A stretch of 64,000 nt of DNA from Paenirhodobacter enshiensis (GTDB lineage: Bacteria; Pseudomonadota; Alphaproteobacteria; Rhodobacterales; Rhodobacteraceae): positions 1 through 64,000 of the forward strand of contig NZ_JFZB01000010.1 in the NCBI RefSeq assembly GCF_000740785.1, read 5' to 3'. The number at the start of each line of letters is the position of its first letter. The stretch's first letter is position 1. The notes beneath the pieces are model-generated. The model was not told where the DNA came from, did not search any database, and saw only the letters and a program-made list of their open reading frames with translations. The position numbers and the translations under genes were made by a program. This document shows positions 40,526 through 50,628 of the stretch, one piece after another.

Positions 40526-41197
40526 TCAAGCGCCGCCGGGCGTCAGCGCCGAGACGAGCCCCGCAAGCTCGCGATAATCCGAAAAGGCCACTTCGGGGCT
40601 CAGGTCGGCGACCGGGGTCTTGCGATAGCCCTCGGTGAACAGGGCGAAGGGCAGGCGCGCTGCCCGGGCGGTCGCGGCGTCGGTCTCGCTGTCGCCGACA
40701 TAAAGCACCGGCCCGCCGCCGAGTGCGTCAAGCGCATGGACCAGCGGCGCGGGATCTGGCTTGCGCACCGGAAGACTGTCGCCGCCGACCACCACCGGAA
40801 ACATCGCGTCGAGCCCGAAGTGATCGAGCACCGCGCGTGCGGGTTCCACCGGTTTGTTGGTGCAGATCGCCATCGGGTGGCCCTGGGCATGAAGCGCGGC
40901 CAGAACCTCGGCGACATGCGGAAACAGCACGGTCAGATCGACGGCATGGGCGTAGGCGTCGTTGAAGGCGCGGCTCATCGGCCGGCGCTTCGGGCCGTCG
41001 GGGTCTTCGCCCACGGCACTCAGCAGCGCGCCGATCAGATGCGGCACGCCGCCGCCGATGAAGCCGCGCACCGTCTCGAAAGGCAGCTCCGGCAGCCCGA
41101 TGGCCGCCAGAGCGAGGTTCGAGGTCGCGTGGATGTCAGGCGCGGAATCGACGAGCGTCCCGTCCAGATCGAAGATCAGCGCGACCGGCCGGGCCAT
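40526..41197 (-). CDS. gph: phosphoglycolate phosphatase
   Basis: This 223-residue HAD hydrolase has motif I FDLDGTLVDS (9-18), motif II TNKP, and motifs III/IV VRKPDPAPL and VGDSETDAATA. It removes phosphate from 2-phosphoglycolate, formed by DNA repair or by RuBisCO. The adjacent rpe and fbp fit a Calvin-type set, but RuBisCO is not in the window. Confidence 0.9.
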   Translation of the reverse strand: MARPVALIFDLDGTLVDSAPDIHATSNLALAAIGLPELPFETVRGFIGGGVPHLIGALLSAVGEDPDGPKRRPMSRAFNDAYAHAVDLTVLFPHVAEVLAALHAQGHPMAICTNKPVEPARAVLDHFGLDAMFPVVVGGDSLPVRKPDPAPLVHALDALGGGPVLYVGDSETDAATARAARLPFALFTEGYRKTPVADLSPEVAFSDYRELAGLVSALTPGGA

Positions 41198-41889
41198 TCA
41201 GAGCGCCGCCTCGGCCGCGGCGCGGATGGCGCGGATGTTCTCGCCATAGACCTCGGGCTTCGCGACCGAACCGCCGCGGAACACCGCAGACCCCGCGACG
41301 AACACATCCGCCCCGGCCGCCGCCATCAGCGGTGCGGTCTCGGGCGTCATGCCGCCGTCGATCTCGATATGGATCGGGCGGTCGCCGATCATCGCGCGCA
41401 GCGCCTTGACCTTGGCGACCTGGCTTTCGATGAACTTCTGCCCGCCGAAGCCCGGGTTGACCGTCATCACGCAGACGAGGTCGATCATGTCGAGCAGGTA
41501 TTCCACCCCGTCGAGCCCGGTGCCCGGATTGATCGCCAGACCCGCCTTGCAGCCCGCGCCGCGGATCGCCTGCAGCGTGCGGTGGATATGCGGACCGGCT
41601 TCGAGATGGGCCGAGATCACATCGGCCCCCGCCTCGGCGAAAGCGTCGATATAGGGATCGACCGGGGCGATCATCAGATGCACGTCCATGACCGTTCGCA
41701 CATGCGGACGGATCGCACGGCACATCTGCGGCCCGAAGGTCAGGTTGGGCACGAAATGCCCGTCCATCACGTCGACATGCACCCAGTCGGCGCCCTGCGC
41801 CTCGATCGCCTCGATCTCGCGACCGAAGTCGGCGAAATCGGCCGAGAGGATCGAGGGCGCGATCTTCACGCGGCGGTCGAAGGTCATGC

Positions 41890-41893
<4 letters not shown>
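41198..41893 (-). CDS. rpe: ribulose-phosphate 3-epimerase
   Basis: This 231-residue TIM-barrel metal enzyme interconverts ribulose 5-phosphate and xylulose 5-phosphate. It has [31 protein letters not shown] and [12 protein letters not shown], with the two catalytic aspartates in these. The ATG at 41893 overlaps the fbp stop; an ATG two codons later is an alternative. gph starts immediately after its stop. Confidence 0.95.
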
Positions 41894-42894
<1,001 letters not shown>

Positions 42895-43092
42895 GTCAGT
42901 TCCTCCAAATCCGGCCAAGCCGGGCAGATCGGGCGCGGGCGGCGGGTCGGGCCGCTCGGGTGTGTTTCGCCCTGCTGATAGCGTCTTTTGGGGCAGGGGC
43001 GCAATGCTTTGCCGGGGGGGACGGCCCGATATGGCAAGGGCCTGCCGCCGGATCCCCCGGCGACAGGCCCCTGTCGGTTTCGCAAGGCGGGC

Positions 43093-44610
43093 TTACTTGC
43101 CCAGACGGGTGCGCAACCCCTTGGTAATCAGCCGCGTCAGATCGGCATAATTGCCGTCGAAATGGTGACCGCCTTCCAGTTTGATCAGCTCATAGCCCTT
43201 TTCGGCCGGCAGGCTGTGACAGGCATCGTCGTCGTCGCCCTCGCCGTAAAGGCACTGCACCAGCGTGGGCTGAATCTGGGCGAGGTCATCGGTCGGATCG
43301 TTCTTGCTGCCGCTCGACATGCCGAGCCAGCCATCGACGTGGATCACGTAATCGCGCTCATGCGTCAGCCCGAGCAGGGTCAGCTGCGAGACCGAGGATT
43401 TCTGCGCCTCGGGCAACAGGTTGTAGGTCGCAGGCAGGATGTCGGCGCCGAAGGAATAGCCGATCAGCAGCACGTGACGCACGCCCCAGGCCTTCTGGTA
43501 ATGCTTCATCACCTTGACCAGATCGTCGGCCACGTCCTGCGGGTCACGCTCGTTCCAGAAATAGCGCAGCGAATCGAAGCCGACGACGGGGATGTTCTCG
43601 GCCACCAGCGCCTTGCCGATCTCGCGGTCGATGTCGCGCCAGCCGCCGTCGCCCGAATAGATCACCGCCAGCGTGTCGAGCGCGGGCTTGTCGACCGGCA
43701 GCACGGTCAGCGGCAGGTTCAGGGGTTCCGTCTCGGCTTTCGAGACACGGGCGATCTCGGCGTCGATCGCGGACGAAAGCGCCTTCGCCGGATCCGCGGT
43801 CGAGGTTTCGACGGTGACACGAGGGAAGGCCTTGGCCATGTCCTTCGTATAGGCGAGCGCGGCCGGGTCGGCGCCCTTGGCGAAGACCGCGTCGATGTCG
43901 ATGTTCATGTCGCCCTTGACGAAGTCGTAAACGGTATGGTCGCCCTCGGCGTGATAGGCGGCGTCGGTGCACAGCGGCGCCTTCAGCACGATGCCCTTGG
44001 CCGGGTTCACCGCGACGATGCCCGCGACCGTCGAGGCCGGCATCTGCGAGCCGTAGGAGAAGGCGAGCGCCGCGCCCTCGCCGGTGCCGGCGATGATGGG
44101 CGTGCGGTATTCGCCGTTGCTGTCGGCCTGAAGCCGCTTCGACAGTTCCTCGATGTCCGAGATCGCATAGGCGCAGGTATCGTCGTCAGGGTGCTTTTCG
44201 AGCCCCGCGAGATAGGACGGCAGATCGAGGCCGATCACCGCGACGCCGCGCTTTTGCAGCGCCTGCGCTTCGGTCTCGTCGGTCGCGCTCCATCCCGCGA
44301 TGTCCGAGATCAGGAACACCACATCCGAGGGCTGGCCGTCGGGCTGATAGACCCGCGGCGCGACGATGGTGCCGGAATCGAAGTTCGCCGGCGGCCGGTC
44401 GGTTGCGGCGACGGTATCGGCGTCGTCGGCCGCGCCGGTCTGATCGGCGGCGGGTTGCCCGGCTGCCGGCTGATCGCCGGTTGCCGTGGCGCTGTTCCCG
44501 GCGGGAGCCGCGGCCTGGGCCGGCGCTGCCGTTTGCTCGGGTGTGCCCTGCGCCAGCGCGGGCAGGGCCGGCACCAATGCGCAAAGCAGGGCCAGGGCTG
44601 AGGATTTCAT
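43093..44610 (-). CDS. acvB: AcvB/VirJ family protein, probable lysyl-phosphatidylglycerol hydrolase
   Basis: This 505-residue periplasmic protein has a signal peptide (1-20), an Ala/Gln/Pro-rich linker, and two alpha/beta-hydrolase-like halves. Only the C-terminal half has the GxSxG nucleophile motif (GYSFGAD, Ser near 386); the N-terminal half has AGTGEGAAL instead. AcvB of Agrobacterium hydrolyses lysyl-phosphatidylglycerol, and acvB/atvA is encoded next to lpiA. Here it overlaps lpiA by four bases, which supports that function. Confidence 0.88.
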   Translation of the reverse strand: MKSSALALLCALVPALPALAQGTPEQTAAPAQAAAPAGNSATATGDQPAAGQPAADQTGAADDADTVAATDRPPANFDSGTIVAPRVYQPDGQPSDVVFLISDIAGWSATDETEAQALQKRGVAVIGLDLPSYLAGLEKHPDDDTCAYAISDIEELSKRLQADSNGEYRTPIIAGTGEGAALAFSYGSQMPASTVAGIVAVNPAKGIVLKAPLCTDAAYHAEGDHTVYDFVKGDMNIDIDAVFAKGADPAALAYTKDMAKAFPRVTVETSTADPAKALSSAIDAEIARVSKAETEPLNLPLTVLPVDKPALDTLAVIYSGDGGWRDIDREIGKALVAENIPVVGFDSLRYFWNERDPQDVADDLVKVMKHYQKAWGVRHVLLIGYSFGADILPATYNLLPEAQKSSVSQLTLLGLTHERDYVIHVDGWLGMSSGSKNDPTDDLAQIQPTLVQCLYGEGDDDDACHSLPAEKGYELIKLEGGHHFDGNYADLTRLITKGLRTRLGK

Positions 44611-47204
44611 TTTCCGACGACTCCCTTGAGGCCGCCCCCGATGAGCAACGTGACATCCACGAGCGCGGAGACGGGTGACATCTGTCCGCCCACGACCAGG
44701 TAGCGCGGCTCCCAGTCGGGGTTATACTTGGCCTTGAAGGCACGCAGTCCCTTGAAGTTGTAGAACCGCTCGCCATGGGTGAAGATCGCCTGGCCGACAT
44801 GGTTCCACACCGGCGCCGAGGCATGGGTGGCAAAGCCCGACAAGGGCGCCATCCCCAGGTTGAAGTGACGATAGCCCGCCTCTTTCATCGCGACGAACAG
44901 GCTGACGAACAGAAAGTCCATCGCGCCCTTCGGGGCATCGTCGGCAAAGCGCATCAGATCGACCGTCGCTTCCTCGCGCGTGTCGGTGACCATCAGCGTT
45001 GCGAAGGCGACGATGCGCTCGTTTGCGCGCAGCACCGCGACCGGCTGCGAGGCGACGAAATCGCGCTCGAACCGGCCAAGCGCGAAGCCCTTCTCGCGCA
45101 CTTCGTGGTGTGCGAGCCAGGTGTCCGAGATCGCCTGCAACGCGTCGAGAACCGCAGGCACTGCCTCGGGCTCCAGCACCTCGAGGCGCATCCCTTCGCG
45201 CAGGCCCTTGTTCAGTGCGCGGCGCGGCTCGCCCCAGCGGCTGGTTTGCAGGTCCATCGCGCTCAGATCAATGCGCGCCATCTCGCCGAGCTTCAGCGCC
45301 CGCAGTCCGACGTCGGCGAAGGCCGGCAACAGATCCGGGGTGACCTGATAGAAAGCCGCGCGCCCGCCAGCGGCGCGCGCGGCCTCGACGAAGCGCCAGA
45401 TCAGCTCCGGCTTCGCGTCAGGAGCGCCGATCGGGCCGAACAGGCTGATCCAGGACCGACCCTGAACGCCATACATCAGGAAGGCGCGCCCGTCCTCGGA
45501 GAACATGATGCTCTTGTCGCCCATCCGCACCAGATTCGCGGCGCTGTCGTCCTGGGTGCGGGCGATCTCGATGGCGCGGGCGATCTCTTCGGCGGTGGCG
45601 ATCTCGGGGTGGGCGCGGGCAGGGCGCAGCAGGCTGGCGAAGGCGATCAGCGCCGCGACCAGCGTCACGCCCAGCATCGCGCGCAATCCGCGCGGCGCCT
45701 CGTCCGAGAACTCGAACTGCCACCACAGCGCACGGCTGTAATCGACATCGCGATAGACGAAGAACAGGATCGTCACCGCCGCGATCAGGATCACCGCGAT
45801 GGCTCCGATCCAGACCGTGGTCAGCGGCTCGGCGAGCAATGAGGCCGGCCGCGAGAAGCTGCGCCGGTTCAGAACGAGCCCGAGGATCAGCACGCCGAGC
45901 ACCGCGGCCTCCCAGGCGGCGAAGGCCTTCGGGATCGCCAGCACCATCGCCAGCGCAGCGATGATCAGCCCGGCCCAGAACGCACCGTCAAGCCGGTTCA
46001 CCAGCCCGCGCGCCACCACGATAAGCAACAGACCGAGAATCGAGGACAGGAAATGCGCCGCCTCCAGCAGCTGGATCGGCACGAAGGTGTTCGCCGCCAG
46101 CCAGTCGAGATTGCTTTGCGGCGTCGGCAGCACCGACGAGAACACCAGCATCACCCCGCACAGCAGCGCCAGCATCGCCAGGAGCGGCGGGATGACCGCG
46201 GCGGAAAGCGGCCGGGTCCAGATTTCGGCCACCGTGTCGCGGTATTCGAGAAGTTCCGTCGCGGCGAGCGCCAGCACCGCCAGCAGCAGGGGCAGCACGT
46301 GATAAATCAGCCGGTAGAGCACCAGCGAGCCGATCACCGCATCGGTCGGTGCGGTCGGGCCGAGCCCGCCGAGGATCACCGCCTCGAACACGCCGAGGCC
46401 CGCCGGCACGTGGCTGAGCACCCCGAGCCCGATGGCGATGCAGTAGAGCGTCGCGAAGGCCGGCCAGCCGATGCCGATGTCGGGCGGCAGCAGCACGTAG
46501 AGCACGCTTGCCGCCGCGGCCACATCGCCCGCGGTGACCAGGAACTGCATGGCAATCTCGCGCAGACTCGGCAGCTTCGCGGCGATCGCGCCGCCGGCCT
46601 CGACCGATTCGAGATGTTCGCGCGTGCGCCAGGCCAGCAGCACCCCCGCCAGCACCGCCAGCAGCACCGCCACCGCCCCGATGCGCAGCGTCTTCGCGTG
46701 ATAGCCGGTGAAACCCGCCACCTGATCGGCGAAGAACAGCAGCGAGATCCCGCTCAGTGCGGACAATCCCACGCCGAAGGCGATGGTGATGAAGGCGACG
46801 ACATGGGCAGTTTCCTCGCCGCTGAGGCCGAGCCGGCCATAGCCGCGAAACCGGATCGCGCCGCCCGACAGCGCGCCGAACCCGGCGGTATTGCCGACCG
46901 CATAGGCGCTGAACGACACCGCCGCCACCGGGCCGAGCGGCAGCCGGTGCCCGATGTGATCGAGCGCATTCAGATCGTAGCGCACCAGGAACACGAAGCT
47001 GATCGCGGTGAAGGCGATCGCCAGCAGAAGATCTGGCCAGCGGGTGGCGGAAAGGGCCGCCAGCACGTCGTCATAGCGCACGTTGCGGGTGATCCGTGTC
47101 AGCGCCATCGCCACGGCCACGAAGGCCAGCGACGACAGCACCGCAAGAAGGGTATTACGGTTGCGCCGCAGCCAGAAGCTTGCCGTCTCGGAAACGATTT
47201 TCAT
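44607..47204 (-). CDS. lpiA: lysyl-phosphatidylglycerol synthase/flippase (MprF family)
   Basis: This 865-residue protein has an N-terminal flippase-type membrane domain of ~14 helices (ALSGGAIRFRGYGRLGLS is characteristic) and a C-terminal DUF2156 synthase domain of ~320 residues that transfers lysine from lysyl-tRNA to phosphatidylglycerol (GxMARIDLSAMD and NLGMAPLSG segments). It changes surface charge and gives acid and cationic-peptide tolerance in rhizobia. The ATG at 47204 starts before the first helix; the ribosome-binding site is weak. Longer starts (47264, 47333) have no better site. Confidence 0.92.
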   Translation of the reverse strand: MKIVSETASFWLRRNRNTLLAVLSSLAFVAVAMALTRITRNVRYDDVLAALSATRWPDLLLAIAFTAISFVFLVRYDLNALDHIGHRLPLGPVAAVSFSAYAVGNTAGFGALSGGAIRFRGYGRLGLSGEETAHVVAFITIAFGVGLSALSGISLLFFADQVAGFTGYHAKTLRIGAVAVLLAVLAGVLLAWRTREHLESVEAGGAIAAKLPSLREIAMQFLVTAGDVAAAASVLYVLLPPDIGIGWPAFATLYCIAIGLGVLSHVPAGLGVFEAVILGGLGPTAPTDAVIGSLVLYRLIYHVLPLLLAVLALAATELLEYRDTVAEIWTRPLSAAVIPPLLAMLALLCGVMLVFSSVLPTPQSNLDWLAANTFVPIQLLEAAHFLSSILGLLLIVVARGLVNRLDGAFWAGLIIAALAMVLAIPKAFAAWEAAVLGVLILGLVLNRRSFSRPASLLAEPLTTVWIGAIAVILIAAVTILFFVYRDVDYSRALWWQFEFSDEAPRGLRAMLGVTLVAALIAFASLLRPARAHPEIATAEEIARAIEIARTQDDSAANLVRMGDKSIMFSEDGRAFLMYGVQGRSWISLFGPIGAPDAKPELIWRFVEAARAAGGRAAFYQVTPDLLPAFADVGLRALKLGEMARIDLSAMDLQTSRWGEPRRALNKGLREGMRLEVLEPEAVPAVLDALQAISDTWLAHHEVREKGFALGRFERDFVASQPVAVLRANERIVAFATLMVTDTREEATVDLMRFADDAPKGAMDFLFVSLFVAMKEAGYRHFNLGMAPLSGFATHASAPVWNHVGQAIFTHGERFYNFKGLRAFKAKYNPDWEPRYLVVGGQMSPVSALVDVTLLIGGGLKGVVGK

Positions 47205-47426
47205 GGGAATTCGCAGAGAGGAGGACGGGGAAAACGCCGCGACACGACGAGGTTGGCGCGACATTGTGCGAGGTGGCCGGAAACGGCAAATCACGACTGC
47301 ATCATCTTCACACGACAGTTCGTGATCTGACAAGGGGCTGAGGCGGCGGGTGGTTACCCAAGTCCTGTCGCCGGCCCCGGGCGTCGCGGCCGCGGCCGGC
47401 GGTGCAGGGCGTTCGGGGCAGGGCGG

Positions 47427-48491
47427 TCAGGGCACGTGATGCAGCCATTCAGGGTCCGAGAACTTGCCCGCGGCAAGGGTTTCGGCGGCGGCGATCTCGT
47501 CTGCACTCAGCGCTCCGATCCGTCCGCCATGCAGGTCGATGAAAGTGTCGGTCATGCGCCGGATCACCTCGGCCCGGTCGAGGCCGGTCTGGCTGCGCAC
47601 CGGATCGACGCGTTTTGCCGCGCTCGCGATGCCCTTGTCCGAAATCTTCTCGCGCCCGATTCGCAACACCTGGGTCATCTTTTCGGCATCCATGTCATAG
47701 GCCATGGTGACGTGATGCAGCACCGTGCCGCCCATGTAGCGCTTCTGTGCCGCTCCGCCGATCTTGCCTTTGGAACTGGCGATGTCGTTGAGCGGCTTGT
47801 AAACCGCATCCACCCCCATCGCGTTCAGCGCCTTGAGCACCCAGGCATCGAGGAAGGCGTAGGATTCGGCAAAGCTCTGCCCGTCGACCAGTTCGGCCGG
47901 GGCATAGAGCGAATAGGTGATCGCCGTGCCCGGTTCGACGAACATCGCCCCGCCCCCGGTGACGCGGCGCACCACGGTCACGCCGAGGCGCTCCGCCGCT
48001 TCCATGTCGACCTCGTTCTTCAGCGACTGGAAATTGCCGATGATGATCGCCGGGCGCTCCCATTCCCAGAACCGCAGCGTCGGCGCGCGCAGGCCGGCGG
48101 CCACCTCGCGCGCCAGAACGTCATCGAGTGCGAGGTGCATCGCCGGCGCGACGGGAGTGCCGGGCAGGATCTCCCATTCGAAATCGCGCCAGCCCTTCGC
48201 CACGCCAAGCGCGCGGCGCACCGCGATGGCGACGGATTCGACGCCGAAGCCGATCAGCGCCGCCCCGGGGCGCAGGGCGGTGCGCATCGCGCCGACCATC
48301 GCCTCGGCCCCGGTGGGCGCGGTCGCGAGCGCGGCGTCCATCCCCTCCAGCGCGGCCCGCAGATCGTCGAGCGCTTCGGGCGGTTCGAGAAAGAAATCGC
48401 CCGAGATCCGCACATCGCTCAGTCGCCCGTCGCGGACCTCCAGATCCGCCACCACCAGCTTGCCACCGTGGACCTTGTATTCGCCGTGCAT
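47427..48491 (-). CDS. lipoate--protein ligase with N-terminal LplB-like domain
   Basis: This 354-residue protein has a C-terminal biotin/lipoate ligase domain (~125-330) with RRVTGGGAMFVEPGTAITYSL and the lysine segment SSKGKIGGAAQKR. The N-terminal ~55 residues (VHGGKLVVADLEVRDGRLSD, then GDFFLEPPEALDDL) look like the accessory domain that is C-terminal in E. coli LplA and separate (LplB) in Thermoplasma, so the domain order is swapped. GGAGG precedes the ATG at 48491. Confidence 0.87.
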   Translation of the reverse strand: MHGEYKVHGGKLVVADLEVRDGRLSDVRISGDFFLEPPEALDDLRAALEGMDAALATAPTGAEAMVGAMRTALRPGAALIGFGVESVAIAVRRALGVAKGWRDFEWEILPGTPVAPAMHLALDDVLAREVAAGLRAPTLRFWEWERPAIIIGNFQSLKNEVDMEAAERLGVTVVRRVTGGGAMFVEPGTAITYSLYAPAELVDGQSFAESYAFLDAWVLKALNAMGVDAVYKPLNDIASSKGKIGGAAQKRYMGGTVLHHVTMAYDMDAEKMTQVLRIGREKISDKGIASAAKRVDPVRSQTGLDRAEVIRRMTDTFIDLHGGRIGALSADEIAAAETLAAGKFSDPEWLHHVP

Positions 48492-48702
48492 CGCCCGCCT
48501 CCGCTGTCCTTCGATGCGAGTGCTAGCCGTGCCGCGGGCGCGCGGCAACAGCTTTGAGCGGGGAGCCCGCGGCATGATGGCCGGTCGGGCCGGGCAGGCT
48601 GGACTTTGAGCGGGCTTGGGCGGAAGGTGCAGATATCGCCACGGCTTCGCGCACAGGCCGGAGCGCGGCGCAACCAAAAGAACGACAGACGGGGGAAGCG
48701 GC

Positions 48703-49860
48703 ATGAAAGCCATCATCATCGGTGCCGGCATGGGCGGTCTGAGCGCGGGGATCGCGCTCAGGCGCATCGGCTGGGAGGTCAGGGTCTATGAGAAGGTGCG
48801 CGAGATCCGCCCGGTCGGCGCGGCGATCTCGGTGTGGTCGAACGGGGTGAAATGCCTTAACTATCTCGGCCTCGAACGGCAGGTGGCGGCGCTTGGCGGG
48901 ATGATGGAGGACATGGCCTATATCGACGGGCTGAGCGGCGAGACGATGTGTCAGTTCTCGCTCGACCCGCTGGTGAAACAGGCCGGTCAGCGCCCCTATC
49001 CGGTCGCCCGCGCCGAGCTTCAGGACATGCTGATGGTCGAGTTCGGCCGCGAGGATGTCACCCTGGGCGCGAAGCTGGTCGGGCTCGAGGATGACGGCAC
49101 CACGGTCACCGCGCATTTCGAGGACGGATCGAGCGACACCGCCGATCTGCTGATCGGGGCGGATGGCGCGCATTCGGTGGTGCGCCCCTATGTCCTCGGC
49201 CACGAGAGCACACGCCGTTACGCGGGTTACGTCAACTGGAACGGCCTCGTCGCGATCGACGAAAGCATTGCGCCCGCGCGGCAATGGACGACCTTCGTGG
49301 GCGAAGGCAAGCGCGTCTCGATGATGCCGGTCGCGGGGGGGCGGTTCTACTTCTTCTTCGACGTGCCGCTGCCCGAGGGCCTTGCGGCCGACCGTGCCGC
49401 GACGCGCGAGACCCTGCGCGCGGCCTTCGCCGGCTGGGCCGATCCGGTGCAGCGGCTGATTGACCTGATCGAGCCCGAGCGCACCAACCGCGTCGAGATC
49501 TTCGATATCGAGCCGTTCCATACCTGGACCCGCGGCCGGGTGGCGCTTCTGGGCGATGCGGCGCATAACACCACGCCCGACATCGGGCAGGGCGGCTGCG
49601 CGGCGTTCGAGGATTCGGTGGCGCTGGCGATTGCTTTGCAGACCAACACCCTCGGTATCGAGGACGCGCTGAAACGCTACGAGAAGAAGCGCACGACGCG
49701 TGCGGCGGGTCTGGTTCTGAAGGCGCGCCGGCGTTGCGAGGTTACCCACGCCCTCGATCCGGCCGCGACCGCCGCCTGGTATGACGAACTGCGCCACGAG
49801 GACGGCAGCCGCATCATGCACGGCATTTTGTCCTCGATCGAGGGCAATGTCCTCGACTGA
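48703..49860 (+). CDS. hpxO: FAD-dependent urate hydroxylase
   Basis: This 385-residue flavoprotein is a close match in motif order to Klebsiella Hpx[21 protein letters not shown] (FAD), [51 protein letters not shown] and [15 protein letters not shown]. It would convert urate to 5-hydroxyisourate. GGGGGAAG precedes the ATG at 48703. No other purine-degradation gene is adjacent. Confidence 0.9.
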   Translation: MKAIIIGAGMGGLSAGIALRRIGWEVRVYEKVREIRPVGAAISVWSNGVKCLNYLGLERQVAALGGMMEDMAYIDGLSGETMCQFSLDPLVKQAGQRPYPVARAELQDMLMVEFGREDVTLGAKLVGLEDDGTTVTAHFEDGSSDTADLLIGADGAHSVVRPYVLGHESTRRYAGYVNWNGLVAIDESIAPARQWTTFVGEGKRVSMMPVAGGRFYFFFDVPLPEGLAADRAATRETLRAAFAGWADPVQRLIDLIEPERTNRVEIFDIEPFHTWTRGRVALLGDAAHNTTPDIGQGGCAAFEDSVALAIALQTNTLGIEDALKRYEKKRTTRAAGLVLKARRRCEVTHALDPAATAAWYDELRHEDGSRIMHGILSSIEGNVLD

Positions 49861-49953
49861 GCCGGAGTCCCGGGGCCGGGGGTGCGGGGGGGCAGGGTGC
49901 CCGGGTCTTCCGGAGGCTTGCGCCGCTGCCCCGTGCCCTGTATCGAGACGAAG

Positions 49954-49973
49954 GCCCCGTTCGCGGGGCTCTT
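49954..49973 (+). terminator. possible hpxO terminator before tRNA-Thr
   Basis: GCCCCG-TTCG-CGGGGC is a 6-bp stem with a stable UUCG loop, followed by TCTT and directly by the tRNA. It could end hpxO or act in tRNA processing. Confidence 0.45.
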
Positions 49974-50048
49974 GCCGGCGTAGCTCAGTGGTAGAGCGGC
50001 GATCTTGTAAGTCGAGGGTCGGGGGTTCAAATCCCTCCGCCGGCACCA
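49974..50048 (+). tRNA. tRNA-Thr (anticodon UGU)
   Basis: The full cloverleaf is present: acceptor GCCGGCG/CGCCGGC, D-arm GCTC/GAGC, anticodon loop CTTGTAA with anticodon TGT at 50006-50008, T-arm GGGGG/CCCTC (one G-U pair), and an encoded CCA at 50046-50048. The outermost anticodon-stem pair (49999/50015) is a G-A mismatch. Confidence 0.95.
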
Positions 50049-50077
50049 GCTTTGAAAAGCCCTGTCTGCGGCTGGCG

Positions 50078-50095
50078 TGTATTCCCGTAAATACA
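50078..50095. repeat. inverted repeat after tRNA-Thr
   Basis: TGTATT and AATACA are separated by six bases. It is the first of several inverted repeats in the AT-richer gap after the tRNA. Confidence 0.4.
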
Positions 50096-50156
50096 AATAC
50101 TTGTGTCACCCGTTGGGGGCTTTCGCGCGTGCGTATCGGTCAGAAATGCGCATCTG

Positions 50157-50186
50157 TTTACGCATGAATTTCGCCGCATGCGTAAA
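50157..50186. repeat. perfect 10-bp inverted repeat with 10-bp spacer
   Basis: TTTACGCATG-N10-CATGCGTAAA ends one base before the ATG of the integrase-like fragment. It could be an operator, a recombination-related site or an RNA hairpin. Confidence 0.55.
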
Positions 50187-50187
50187 G

Positions 50188-50424
50188 ATGGCGACGATCC
50201 GAAAACTGAATGACAAGTGGCGAAAGAGATCGCCGAATGTCGCGACCGGCGCGCGCGTTCCACCGAGCAGGATCGGCGGCAGCCCGAAATGCAGATCAAG
50301 CGAAAACCAGGGCTTGCAGCGCGATGGCGGATTATCGTGCTTCCGATGGCAACTTCCTGGCCTGGACTGGCAACTTTATCAGTCTCCTGACACCAGTCAG
50401 ATGGTTGCCACGATTATCCGTTAA
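50188..50424 (+). pseudogene. probable remnant of a tyrosine integrase gene
   Basis: The frame starts MATIRKLNDKW, the usual first residues of many phage and island integrases of this group. The similarity stops there; in the next frame the sequence continues RRMSRPARAFHRAGSAAA, which again resembles the integrase arm-binding domain, suggesting a frameshift. No catalytic domain follows. The position just downstream of a tRNA gene is the classic integrase location. The call rests on a short match and is tentative. Confidence 0.3.
50347..50410. repeat. TGGCAAC repeats upstream of the AcoR-like gene
   Basis: TGGCAAC occurs at 50347-50353 and 50368-50374 (21 bp apart, two helical turns) and inverted as GTTGCCA at 50404-50410. 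The rest of the gap to 50628 has a TTGACA box (50549) without a clear -10. Confidence 0.4.
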
Positions 50425-50628
50425 TGCGTATTATGTAACCAAACCGAGCGCCACCTTTACCGGATCGTCATAATATTCCGGACCCGAGGCCCGGTGTTCG
50501 CCCAAACTCACACTGGCGAACCGGCTGATGCCAGCCTTCGGCTTGACAGATCCCGGTCCTGTCCGGAACACTGCACCGGCGCCGGACGGACCGGCGGCAG
50601 CGCGATCCCTCAGCGGCGGAGACCCCCC

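Noticed and set aside
50027-50299. Minus-strand frame across tRNA-Thr
   Set aside because: It overlaps the tRNA and has no coding features.
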